This document shows, one piece after another, positions 43,226-51,229 of a stretch of 64,000 nucleotides of DNA. The stretch is from Symmachiella dynata. Its GTDB lineage: Bacteria > Planctomycetota > Planctomycetia > Planctomycetales > Planctomycetaceae. The stretch lies in assembly GCF_007747995.1 (NCBI RefSeq), contig NZ_CP036276.1, positions 1,975,001 to 2,039,000 of the forward strand. The letters are read 5' to 3'. The position numbers and the translations under genes were made by a program. Position 1 is the stretch's first letter; each line of letters starts with the position of its first letter. The notes beneath the pieces are model-generated. The model searched no databases and had not been told where the DNA came from. It saw only the letters and a program-made list of their open reading frames with translations.

Positions 43226-43846
43226 TTAACGCACCACCTGTTTGGAACCATCATACGTAATCGCTTTATTTCGGTCGGCAACCATTTCCCAATCCATCCG
43301 GTGCGGTGGTTCCAGATAGTGTTGGTAAGCGACCGCCATCTGGCGTGCGACCTCCAAATACGGGACTCCTCCAAAGCCCGCGCCCATGGCCGGGAACACA
43401 ACAGTGTTGATCTTTTCGTCGCTAGAGGCATTGTGTCGGTATACCGTCAACAATGATGCCCACGTTGCCGCATAAACTTTGTCGGTGTTTTGAATCGATC
43501 CAGGCACCCGCATTGTTGGTGCGTGTGCTATGAACGGATAACCCACTTTTCCGGTCGGCTCGATCATCGCCGTGCCGATCGGCTGTTCGCCTAAATACTC
43601 GTCCAGGATTCGATTCTGGATTCGTTGCATTAAATTTTCACCGTGGAACCGAACGACCGCTGCGTCGATACCAGCGTTCATGATTCCAAAAGAATTGGCA
43701 GCCGTCACGAAGCAATCATGAGGCGGTAGATCCTCAAACCATGTCTCAATCACCGTCACGCAAGGTAAGTCCGCAAACCGCGTACGAAATGCATCGCACA
43801 TTTCCGCTTCCGGGTGAATTAGCCAAATGTCGATGGGTAAAGGCAT
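43226..43846 (-). CDS. ANSFG-type macro-domain-like protein
   Basis: 206 residues, ATG 43846. It shows the pattern of a distinct macro-domain branch: a first segment IDIWLIHPEAEMCDAF, then FVTAANSFGIMNAGIDAAVVRFHG (the ANSFG loop replacing the NAAN of classical macro domains), IGTAMIEPTGKVGYPFIAHAPTMRVPG and FPAMGAGFGGVPYLEVARQM (second ADP-ribose-type loop). Members of this branch often occur in phage or defence-type contexts. Whether it binds ADP-ribose is unknown. It heads a minus-strand block that ends with the HicA-like/HTH pair. It is distinct from the classical macro protein at 10299. Confidence 0.82.
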   Translation of the reverse strand: MPLPIDIWLIHPEAEMCDAFRTRFADLPCVTVIETWFEDLPPHDCFVTAANSFGIMNAGIDAAVVRFHGENLMQRIQNRILDEYLGEQPIGTAMIEPTGKVGYPFIAHAPTMRVPGSIQNTDKVYAATWASLLTVYRHNASSDEKINTVVFPAMGAGFGGVPYLEVARQMAVAYQHYLEPPHRMDWEMVADRNKAITYDGSKQVVR

Positions 43847-44250
43847 GCTTCAGGGATTTCGTTGAGAGGCGTGTGGAAATTTTCTGTGTGTTGGAATTAT
43901 TCGTCACTATATTAGACGTTACCTGCTTAAACTCGGTTCGTAGCAGACATGAGCCTTGTCCTTCGGAATTTCGTGCGCAGAACGCGACATCCTACCCCCT
44001 CCACCCCACCAAGTCACGAAATTTCCATCACCCCACCACCCGCGGTCGCAATTCCCCGTCCTAGCCACCATCGCCACCCCGGCAGCGTATACACTGCCAA
44101 ACTCGCCGCACACAGCCATTTCCGCTGCCAAGTTGCTTTTCTTCGGCCGCTGGATTTGCTAAGCATGGACCAACAGGAATCGGCGAAAGACCGCGGGGGA
44201 CGCGGCTGGATGCCTTGACGTCCGTAGACATCGCTAGGAGTGAACGCTTC
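43847..44250. other. Divergent intergenic region with pyrimidine-rich stretch
   Basis: 404 bases between the ANSFG macro gene (minus) and the antiporter (plus). The stretch about 43990-44070 is C-rich and low in G on the plus strand. A short CCGCG/CGCGG hairpin lies near 44191-44205. No gene or known riboswitch is recognised. Confidence 0.45.
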
Positions 44251-45858
44251 GTGTCCGGGAAGCTATCGCAGACAATCGAACCACTGAAACTGGCCAACAA
44301 TCCCCGCAATCGGCGTGGCGCCTGGACTTGGCGCTGGATGGCCCTGTTGCTGTTCGCCGCTCTGATAATTTCCGGCGGCCGGCTCAATTCCGCCTGGGCG
44401 CAGGCAACCGCTACAGACCATCCCCCAGCTGCCGGGGAACAAGCAGCGGGCGACGCCGCCCATGCAGAAGGCGCTGCGGAAGACCACGAAGAAGGTCACG
44501 AAGAAGGCCACAGCGGGGGGCACTCCGATCCGGTCGCGCCGCTATTGGCCGGAATCTGCATCATCCTGTTTTTGGCCAAAGTCGGCGGGGATCTCGCCGA
44601 ACGGGCCAAAATGCCGGCCGTCCTGGGCGAATTGCTCGTCGGCGTACTGATGGGAAATTTCTTGCTACTGACCGGCTCTGACGTCCTGGAATTCCTCAAA
44701 CCACCCAACGGCGAACTATTGATGGGGGAATTGGTATTTGGGCCCCAGGAAAAAATCGGCGAGTTTGTCTCAAAGCGGATGGAACCCGGCGCGACGCTCG
44801 ACATGCTGGCCCGCGTTGGCGTGATTCTGTTGTTGTTCGAAGTCGGTCTTGAAACCAGCGTGAAGCAGATGCTTTCCGTCGGCAAATCGTCATTGTTCGT
44901 CGCCGTGCTGGGTGTGATCGCCCCCTTCGCGTTGGGATACATCGTTTCCAGAATGATCATCCCCGACGCCGGTAGCAACGCTCACTTATTTATTGGCGCC
45001 ACATTGTGCGCCACCAGCGTGGGCATCACCGCCCGCGTGCTCAAGGACTTAGGGAAGCATCAAGATAAAGAAGGCCAGATCATTCTCGGCGCTGCCGTGA
45101 TTGACGACGTGCTCGGATTAGTGATTTTGGCAGTTGTGACCGGAATCATCGAACATGGCAGCGTTGATCCGACCGCGCTTGGCAAAACCATCGGCCTGAC
45201 GATGGCGTTTCTGGGGGGAGCTGTGCTGTTGGGGACCATGTTGATCACCCGCCCGCTCTTCAAATTCGCCAGTGTTCTCCGGGGGCACGGGCTGCTTGTG
45301 GCGACGGCGTTGGTAATCTGCTTCGGATTCTCGTGGCTGGCGAACGTGGTTGGTCTGGCTCCGATCGTCGGGGCTTTTGCGGCTGGGTTAATTCTAGAAC
45401 GGGCGCATTACAAAGAGCTTGGCCAGAAGGAACACTTCGAACTCGAAGAAGCTTTGGAACCACTGACCGCTTTGCTTGTCCCCATTTTCTTCGTGCAAAT
45501 GGGCATCCAGGTCGATTTACGAAGCTTTGCCAACACCGATGTCCTGACCTTGGCAGCCGGTATTACCATTGTGGCGATCATCGGCAAACAGGTCTGTTCA
45601 TTCGGCGTGCTTGAAAAAGGGCTGAATCGTCCCGCTGTTGGTTTGGGAATGATTCCCCGCGGCGAAGTCGGTCTGATCTTCGCCTCCATCGGCCGCGGCC
45701 TCAAAGCCCCCGGTACCGGCGAAGCGATCATCGACGACGGCACGTACTCTGCCGTGGTGGTGATGGTGATGGTCACCACCATGATCACCCCACCCGCGCT
45801 CAAATGGCAATTGACCCGCAAACAGAGCGCGCCGCCGCCTCCCCCGGAAGAGGTGTGA
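44251..45858 (+). CDS. CPA2-type monovalent cation/proton antiporter with His-rich extracytoplasmic loop
   Basis: Na+/H+ or K+/H+ exchanger of about 535 residues. The GTG at 44251 follows AGGAGTGAACGC, the best ribosome binding site here, so it is preferred over the TTG at 44215. After an N-terminal signal-like helix comes a histidine/acid-rich stretch (HEEGHEEGHSGGHSD), possibly metal-binding. Then 10 or more membrane helices follow, with CPA2 motifs LAERAKMPAVLGELLVGVLMGN, ILLLFEVGLETSV, ATSVGITARVLKDLG, GAAVIDDVLGLVILAVV (Asp pair DD), and GMIPRGEVGLIF. No NAD-binding KTN domain is present. The stop codon lies inside a GGCTTGA-type array. Substrate ion is not decided. Confidence 0.93.
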   Translation: MSGKLSQTIEPLKLANNPRNRRGAWTWRWMALLLFAALIISGGRLNSAWAQATATDHPPAAGEQAAGDAAHAEGAAEDHEEGHEEGHSGGHSDPVAPLLAGICIILFLAKVGGDLAERAKMPAVLGELLVGVLMGNFLLLTGSDVLEFLKPPNGELLMGELVFGPQEKIGEFVSKRMEPGATLDMLARVGVILLLFEVGLETSVKQMLSVGKSSLFVAVLGVIAPFALGYIVSRMIIPDAGSNAHLFIGATLCATSVGITARVLKDLGKHQDKEGQIILGAAVIDDVLGLVILAVVTGIIEHGSVDPTALGKTIGLTMAFLGGAVLLGTMLITRPLFKFASVLRGHGLLVATALVICFGFSWLANVVGLAPIVGAFAAGLILERAHYKELGQKEHFELEEALEPLTALLVPIFFVQMGIQVDLRSFANTDVLTLAAGITIVAIIGKQVCSFGVLEKGLNRPAVGLGMIPRGEVGLIFASIGRGLKAPGTGEAIIDDGTYSAVVVMVMVTTMITPPALKWQLTRKQSAPPPPPEEV

Positions 45859-45884
45859 GGCTTGAGCGGTGAGGCGTGAGGGAG
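45851..45884 (+). repeat. GGCTTGA-type array holding the antiporter stop codon
   Basis: AGGTGTGAGGCTTGAGCGG continues as TGAGGCGTGAGGGAG, period about seven. The TGA at 45856-45858 is the stop codon of the antiporter. It is followed by a TGGCCAC array about 40 bases later, as at 24846. Confidence 0.75.
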
Positions 45885-45921
45885 TAGGGTTGAACGTAAT
45901 GACCGTCCGGCCCCCAACATC

Positions 45922-45951
45922 TGGCCACCGGCCACTCACCACCGGCCACTC
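45922..45951. repeat. TGGCCAC heptanucleotide array
   Basis: TGGCCACCGGCCACTCACC and ACCGGCCACTC, ending ten bases before the kinase start. Confidence 0.75.
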
Positions 45952-45960
45952 TATTAAAAC

Positions 45961-47634
45961 ATGTCCGACGACCGCGAAGCCCGTTTGGCGCAACTGATTG
46001 ATGAGCTATTGCTGCGCACGCGCGATGGCGAACAGATTGACATCGAACAGGCTGCCGTAAAGCATCCGGATCTGGCCGAGGAGTTGCGCGAACTCTGGAC
46101 GACCGCCATGATTGCCGATGACCTGGGCTCCGTCGCCGCAGCTTTGCTCGAAGCGGACCTCTCGCTGACGGTCGATAGTCCCGAGAACGGCAACAATCCA
46201 TCGACTCTCCCGATGCAAATCGGCAAGACGGTCGGTGATTACGAATTGTTATCCGAATTGGGTCGCGGCGGAATGGGGGTCGTTTATAAGGCCCGGCAAA
46301 ACAGCTTAGGCCGAACTGTTGCCTTGAAGATGATTCTCCGCGGCGACATGGCCTCCGACATCGACTTGGCGCGGTTTCGCGGCGAAGCTGAAGCTGCGGC
46401 GCGGCTTGATCATCCGCACATTGTTCCGCTATTAGAAGTCGGCGAACACGAGGGTCGGCCCTACTTCAGCATGAAGTACATCCCGGGCGAAACGCTGTCG
46501 CAACGCCTGATTGCCGGGCCGCTCTCCTCAAAAGCAGCGGCGGAATTGTTGCTCCCCGTCTGCCGCGCCATCGCTGCTGCCCATGCGGGCGGAGTGCTGC
46601 ATCGCGATTTAAAACCGGCGAATATCCTCATCGATACCGAGGGCCGGCCACACGTCACCGACTTCGGCTTGGCCAAGCAGATGCGCGCTGCCGAGGACCC
46701 GAGGACGATGGCGCAAAGTCTCACCCACAGCGGCGCGATTGTTGGCAGTCCCAGTTACATGGCCCCCGAACAGGCCGCCGGGAATCGCGGAGACATCGGT
46801 CCAGCAGGCGACGTCTATAGCCTGGGCGCGGTGCTGTATCACATGCTCACCGGTCGTCCGCCGTTTCAAGCAGCTACGCCCGTCGATACGTTGTTGTTGG
46901 TCCTCGAACAAGACCCATTGCCGCCCCGTGTCTTGAATCCGGCAGTCGATCCCGACTTGGAATTGATCGCGCTCAAATGTCTGCAAAAGCCGATTGACCT
47001 GCGTTACTCAACGGCCGACGAATTGGCTGATGACCTCCAGGCGTACCTACGTCACGAACCGATCTCCGCTCGCTCCTCGCACATCACGCAAATCGTCGGC
47101 CGCTTATTTCGCGAAACACATCATGCGTCGGTGCTGGAAAACTGGGGCGTGCTGTGGATGTGGCACAGCTTGGTGCTGTTGGTGCTCTGCCTGCTCACCA
47201 ATTGGATGCAACTGAGCGGTATCGAATCGCGGTTGCCCTATTTAGCGGCTTGGGTGTTTGGATTGGGGACCTGGGCGGCCGTCTTTTGGAATCTCCGCCG
47301 CCGCTCCGGACCGATCACGTTTGTCGAACGCCAAGTCGCCCACGTCTGGGGCTCAAGCATGGTCGCCAGCACGCTGCTGTATCTGGTGGAATATTTAATG
47401 GGGCTCACGGTGCTGGAACTCTCGCCGGTGTTGGGCCTGATCACCGGCATGGTCTTCGCCGTCAAAGCGGGAATCCTCTCCGGCCGCTTCTATGTCCAAT
47501 CCGCCGCGCTGTTCGCCACGGCAGCAGTGATGGCACAGTTCCCGACCTACAGCATCTCAATTTTCGGCGTGGTCTCGGCGGCCTGTTTCTTCTTCCCGGG
47601 GTGGGAGTATTACCACCGGTATCGCGGGAGGTGA
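45961..47634 (+). CDS. Ser/Thr protein kinase with C-terminal multi-pass membrane domain
   Basis: 557 residues. An N-terminal acidic helical segment with a regulatory-type ELRELWTTAMIAD (residues 1-85) precedes the kinase domain. The domain has GRGGMGVVYK at 101-110, the ATP-lysine in VALKMI (Lys123), the catalytic loop HRDLKPANIL at 214-223, DFGLAK at 234-239, the activation loop with SLTHSGAIVGSPSYMAPEQ and a normal C-lobe. The last 170 residues are hydrophobic (about five or six spans) after a short linker. Planctomycetes encode many such kinases. The phosphorylation target is unknown. A REP-like hairpin begins four bases after the stop. Confidence 0.94.
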   Translation: MSDDREARLAQLIDELLLRTRDGEQIDIEQAAVKHPDLAEELRELWTTAMIADDLGSVAAALLEADLSLTVDSPENGNNPSTLPMQIGKTVGDYELLSELGRGGMGVVYKARQNSLGRTVALKMILRGDMASDIDLARFRGEAEAAARLDHPHIVPLLEVGEHEGRPYFSMKYIPGETLSQRLIAGPLSSKAAAELLLPVCRAIAAAHAGGVLHRDLKPANILIDTEGRPHVTDFGLAKQMRAAEDPRTMAQSLTHSGAIVGSPSYMAPEQAAGNRGDIGPAGDVYSLGAVLYHMLTGRPPFQAATPVDTLLLVLEQDPLPPRVLNPAVDPDLELIALKCLQKPIDLRYSTADELADDLQAYLRHEPISARSSHITQIVGRLFRETHHASVLENWGVLWMWHSLVLLVLCLLTNWMQLSGIESRLPYLAAWVFGLGTWAAVFWNLRRRSGPITFVERQVAHVWGSSMVASTLLYLVEYLMGLTVLELSPVLGLITGMVFAVKAGILSGRFYVQSAALFATAAVMAQFPTYSISIFGVVSAACFFFPGWEYYHRYRGR

Positions 47635-47638
47635 TATT

Positions 47639-47666
47639 CGGTAGGTCATGCTGTGCATGACGAAAC
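47639..47666. repeat. REP-like GTCATGC-TGT-GCATGAC hairpin
   Basis: A perfect 7-base inverted repeat with a TGT loop and conserved flanks (TAGG in front, GAAAC behind). Copies at 50611, 52522 and 53322. Confidence 0.8.
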
Positions 47667-47859
47667 TCTTTGCGGGTTGCCGCCATTAGAAAAGTCAGCA
47701 GTCGCACCGAGCGTCTTGGAAACCGCGTCCTCCCCTCCTAACCGCTATAACCGTTAAAGTCAAGCATCGCTAAGTGTCGAGACTGAAAGAGACGTCCTCT
47801 CCACTTCAGCGCGATTTGCCTCGCTGCATCTCAAAAACCTTCAAATCAGTAACTGCGCA

Positions 47860-49359
47860 ATGCCGTGCATCCGCCGGACTACGTCTTTCATTCTGCGAAC
47901 AATGCTGCTTGCCGGAGTGTTGTTGGGTTTATGCGCGTATGCGCAAGGTGACGATCAATCTCAAAAGTCCGAGCGTGATACGGTCTTGGAACTCTCGGAA
48001 CGAATTGATACGGCGGAATCGGAATTGCGCGGGCTGAGGCGACGACTCGAGGAATTGGGGGCGCCGCAATCGGTTGAGGCCGCTGGCGAGGCGGGCGTTG
48101 TTCAAATTGGGGAAGCGGCTTTCCCGGAAGAAGAACCCGCGCTGCAAACGAACTTCGTTCGGCGTTCCTGGCAACAGGGATCTTCGTTCATGGATTCGCT
48201 TCAAGTTGTCGACGGAGAAAACCTGGATCCGCGCTTCACCAACCAGCAATTCGAGGGGGAAGTCACCTTTGATAGTCGCGGAGCGCGGTTCTATCGCTCT
48301 CCTGATTTTGATAAAGGAATCATCATCGAAGGCGAAGGCGCCGCGATGAAGATTGGCGGATTTGTCAAAGCCGACTTGATTCACGACTTTGATCCGATCG
48401 ACTCGCAGGACACCTTTAACCCAGCCACAATTCCCATCGGAGCAGCCCCGCGACAAAACACGCACTTTCAAGCCAATACGTCGCGACTCAGTTTTGATAC
48501 GCGGTGGCCGACCGAATACGGGACGGCACGAGCTTATATCGAAGGGGACTTTTTCAGCGAAGGAAATCGCTTCCGCCTCCGCCATGCCTTCGGCGAGATG
48601 GGCAAGATCATTGTCGGCCAAACCTGGACGACGTTTACCGACATGCGGTCATTGCCACAGACACTCGATTTCGAAGGTCCGGTCTCAGGAATCTCACGTA
48701 GACAGGCACAGATTCGCTGGACGGAATCGATTTTTATCGAAGAGCTCACGTGGGCCACAGCGCTGGAAAATCCGCAAGTTATTTTTGAACTGCCGGAAAT
48801 GGTGCAAGGCGAACCGCGGACCGAGTCGCCGGATCTGGTTTCTCATTTGCGGTACACCACCGATAATGTGCAACTGCAAGCAGCCGGTGTCGCTCGCCAG
48901 CTTGGCTTTCAACCGACCGGCCAACGCGTGAAATCGGAAACAGCCTGGGGGTTCAACTTCACCGGTTATATCCAACCGACGGAAAGCGATGCTGCCTATT
49001 ATCAAATCTTGTTCGGCGACGGCATCGGAAGTTATCGCGGCCTTCCCGATGTCGCCCCGACCGGTCCCACATCCGCCTTTTTGTTGCCCACGTTTGGTTG
49101 GCTGGTGGGCTACAAACACAATTGGACCGAGGAGCTGATGTCGAACTTCATCTACAGCCAAAGTCGCTTGTACCCCTCCGACTTCCAGTCACCCGATTCC
49201 TTGCGCGAGACGACGTATCTGGCCGTGAATGTGATTTGGAATCCGACGGAGCGGTTTTTTATGGGCGTCGAATACCTCTATGGAACCCGTGAAGACGTTG
49301 ATGGAGGGCGGGGAGAGGCGAATCGCATCCAATCGAGTTTCGGGTTTTATTTGCCATAA
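47860..49359 (+). CDS. DcaP-like outer-membrane porin
   Basis: 499 residues with a signal peptide (FILRTMLLAGVLLGLCAYA). A short coiled coil (LELSERIDTAESELRGLRRRLEELG) is followed by a long beta-rich body: GGFVKADLIHDFDPIDSQDTFNP, NTSRLSFDTRWPTEYGTARAYIEGDFF, FGEMGKIIVGQTWTTFTD, YGFNFTGYI, FMGVEYLYGTRE and the C-terminal SSFGFYLP. This is the arrangement of DcaP-type trimeric porins: coiled coil, periplasmic part and barrel. It is likely in the outer membrane. Solute unknown. It is about 225 bases downstream of the kinase gene and probably independently transcribed. Confidence 0.88.
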   Translation: MPCIRRTTSFILRTMLLAGVLLGLCAYAQGDDQSQKSERDTVLELSERIDTAESELRGLRRRLEELGAPQSVEAAGEAGVVQIGEAAFPEEEPALQTNFVRRSWQQGSSFMDSLQVVDGENLDPRFTNQQFEGEVTFDSRGARFYRSPDFDKGIIIEGEGAAMKIGGFVKADLIHDFDPIDSQDTFNPATIPIGAAPRQNTHFQANTSRLSFDTRWPTEYGTARAYIEGDFFSEGNRFRLRHAFGEMGKIIVGQTWTTFTDMRSLPQTLDFEGPVSGISRRQAQIRWTESIFIEELTWATALENPQVIFELPEMVQGEPRTESPDLVSHLRYTTDNVQLQAAGVARQLGFQPTGQRVKSETAWGFNFTGYIQPTESDAAYYQILFGDGIGSYRGLPDVAPTGPTSAFLLPTFGWLVGYKHNWTEELMSNFIYSQSRLYPSDFQSPDSLRETTYLAVNVIWNPTERFFMGVEYLYGTREDVDGGRGEANRIQSSFGFYLP

Positions 49360-49580
49360 GTAGTCCAATTCTTCTTCTCAGATCTGGACTCCTGCAGAAG
49401 ACTGAATTCCCAAGATCGGGTCAATGCGCGACCGAAAGCTTGTCCGTTGTTCCAGCACGGCGTCATTGCACCGCTTGATCCGCGCGCCATGTATTTTATG
49501 GCAATCGCTCATCGGTTGGGGTACGATCGCTTCCGACAAGCATCGTCGACGGCAGGATTGCGTCGATTCCGATCGAGCGC

Positions 49581-50615
49581 ATGCTAGATATGTCTTTCTG
49601 GACAAATCCCCAAATGGACAAACCCGAAATGGATAACGATGAAACGGAACGTTGGTATCGGGCAAGACTCGAAACCGACCCCGACGACGCTCAGACAATC
49701 CGCCTATTTGCGATTTTCATGCAATATACGCGGAAGGACCTTGACGAGGCAGAACGACTCTACCGGAGAGCCTTCGACGTTTCACCCACTGATGTCAAAA
49801 TCATCGGGAGCCTTGCACGATTTCTTTCTTCGGTGCGAAATGAGTACAACGAAGCTGAACGTCTCTATCGGACCGGTCTCGAATTTGCCCCTGATGACGC
49901 CAGACTTAATAGCGGCTTGGCATTCCTTTTGGAACGTGCCCGGAAGGACTACGACGCCGCTGAGCATCTCTACCAGCGGTCGATCGAACTCGCTCCCAAC
50001 AATAGCATGTACCAGTTCCGATTCGCTGAATTCCTCCATCATGTGCGCAAGGATTACACCGCGGCGGAATCATTCTACCGTAAAGCTGTCTCTCTCCGTC
50101 CCGACGACGAATATCTCAACGGCCAACTCGCGGGATTTTTATATCATGTGCGGAAAGACCTTCAGGATGCGGGGCTGTTCTATCGCGCGGCACTGGAACT
50201 CGACCCCAACAATCCTAACACCATCGACGACTATGCCTCGGCCCTCCTCGAAAATGGGCAGGTCACCGAGGCGGCGGCGATTGTCGATCGCGCTTGCGAG
50301 ATAAACCAACAAGCCAATTCTCAAGCGGGAGCGATCGCCGTTCTGTATCAGTCGCTGATTCGTCGGTTGAGCCAAGAGGACGATCAAGCCTCGTTGGGAA
50401 CTCTAAAGTCGCTCTTGGCAGTTGGCTTCACTCGTTATTCCGGTGAGCTGGAAAGTCACCTCACCTCCCTTACTACCAAGCTGTGTCCGCAAGACCAAAC
50501 TCTGTACGAGACTCTCGGGGCAGCAATTCTTGACGAACAAAAAGTGGGCGATCTGGAGACCACCGAACGCTGGCAACAAATCCAATCACTGCCACCGAAT
50601 TCGCCAACCTCGTAG
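49581..50615 (+). CDS. Tetratricopeptide-repeat protein, cytosolic
   Basis: 344 residues, built from about seven 35-37-residue repeats each containing a DY/DL-x-AE-xLY-RR-A-E-L-PN pattern (for example KDYDAAEHLYQRSIELAPN, KDYTAAESFYRKAVSLRPD, KDLQDAGLFYRAALELDPN). Such repeats form a super-helical binding surface. No signal peptide and no catalytic motif. The exact start (49581, 49590, 49611 or 49629) is uncertain since no clear ribosome binding site decides it. The stop codon TAG is inside a REP-like repeat that begins at 50611. Confidence 0.88.
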   Translation: MLDMSFWTNPQMDKPEMDNDETERWYRARLETDPDDAQTIRLFAIFMQYTRKDLDEAERLYRRAFDVSPTDVKIIGSLARFLSSVRNEYNEAERLYRTGLEFAPDDARLNSGLAFLLERARKDYDAAEHLYQRSIELAPNNSMYQFRFAEFLHHVRKDYTAAESFYRKAVSLRPDDEYLNGQLAGFLYHVRKDLQDAGLFYRAALELDPNNPNTIDDYASALLENGQVTEAAAIVDRACEINQQANSQAGAIAVLYQSLIRRLSQEDDQASLGTLKSLLAVGFTRYSGELESHLTSLTTKLCPQDQTLYETLGAAILDEQKVGDLETTERWQQIQSLPPNSPTS

Positions 50616-50637
50616 GTCATGCTGTACATGACGAAAC
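50611..50637. repeat. REP-like hairpin containing the TPR-gene stop codon
   Basis: CGTAGGTCATGCTGTACATG followed by ACGAAAC; one base differs from the consensus (TGTGC to TGTAC). The TAG at 50613-50615 is the stop codon of the TPR gene. Confidence 0.8.
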
Positions 50638-50692
50638 GAAGTGAGACCCTCTACTGACTATCAATCAGGTAGCTGCTCGACTTGCCGAGCAG

Positions 50693-51151
50693 TTAGAATT
50701 TAAAATCCAAATCGTCCGCTCCGCTTTCCGGGACGGTGACTTCGAGCGTCGATGTCTTCTCTGTCGCAAATTCAGCCGGAAGGATCTCGGTGGCTACCTT
50801 ATAGTAGCTGGGCTCTTCTTCCGTATGGTGCTTGGTTTTTTTCTGGACATACTCACTTTTACGGACAGTCACAACGTGTTTGCCGGCAACGGCGCCGTCG
50901 TTGTCTTCATAGGTCGTGACGTAATACCGCCCATCCTCATCCGTCATGCCTTGAGCGGAGATGCTCTTTCTGACCGAGTGGAATATCACGGTGGCCCCTT
51001 CAACCGGCTGGCCGTCGAGTGTGACGACTCCCGAAGCGGGATAGACCGTTTCACGGGCTTCGACCCATTCATCCGTTCCACTACCACAACCAGCTAAGAA
51101 GAGTAGTGCACCGACGACAATCAATTGGAATTTTTGAATTCGTTTCATCAT
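50693..51151 (-). CDS. Carboxypeptidase-regulatory-like lipoprotein, DUF1559 partner
   Basis: 152 residues, ATG 51151 with GAGGAATC upstream. Lipoprotein signal GALLFLAGC. The body is a single transthyretin-like beta-sandwich (YPASGVVTLDGQPVEGATVIFHS, DEDGRYYVTTY, AVAGKHVVTVRK) typical of the small lipoproteins encoded after DUF1559 genes in planctomycetes. No catalysis expected; structural or adhesive role. It is transcribed after the DUF1559 gene, with a strong terminator between. Confidence 0.88.
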   Translation of the reverse strand: MMKRIQKFQLIVVGALLFLAGCGSGTDEWVEARETVYPASGVVTLDGQPVEGATVIFHSVRKSISAQGMTDEDGRYYVTTYEDNDGAVAGKHVVTVRKSEYVQKKTKHHTEEEPSYYKVATEILPAEFATEKTSTLEVTVPESGADDLDFKF

Positions 51152-51163
51152 GATTCCTCAAAC

Positions 51164-51199
51164 AAAAAGGGTGCCGTGTCGCGAAGCAATACGGCACCC
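51164..51199 (-). terminator. Rho-independent terminator behind the DUF1559 gene
   Basis: On the minus strand GGGTGCCGT pairs perfectly over nine bases with ACGGCACCC across a 13-base loop and is followed by TTTTT. It lies 30 bases after the stop of the DUF1559 gene and 12 bases before the lipoprotein start, so it would reduce read-through into that gene. Confidence 0.85.
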
Positions 51200-51229
51200 A
51201 CTATTTTAAACAAACCCATCCATTTTCGT

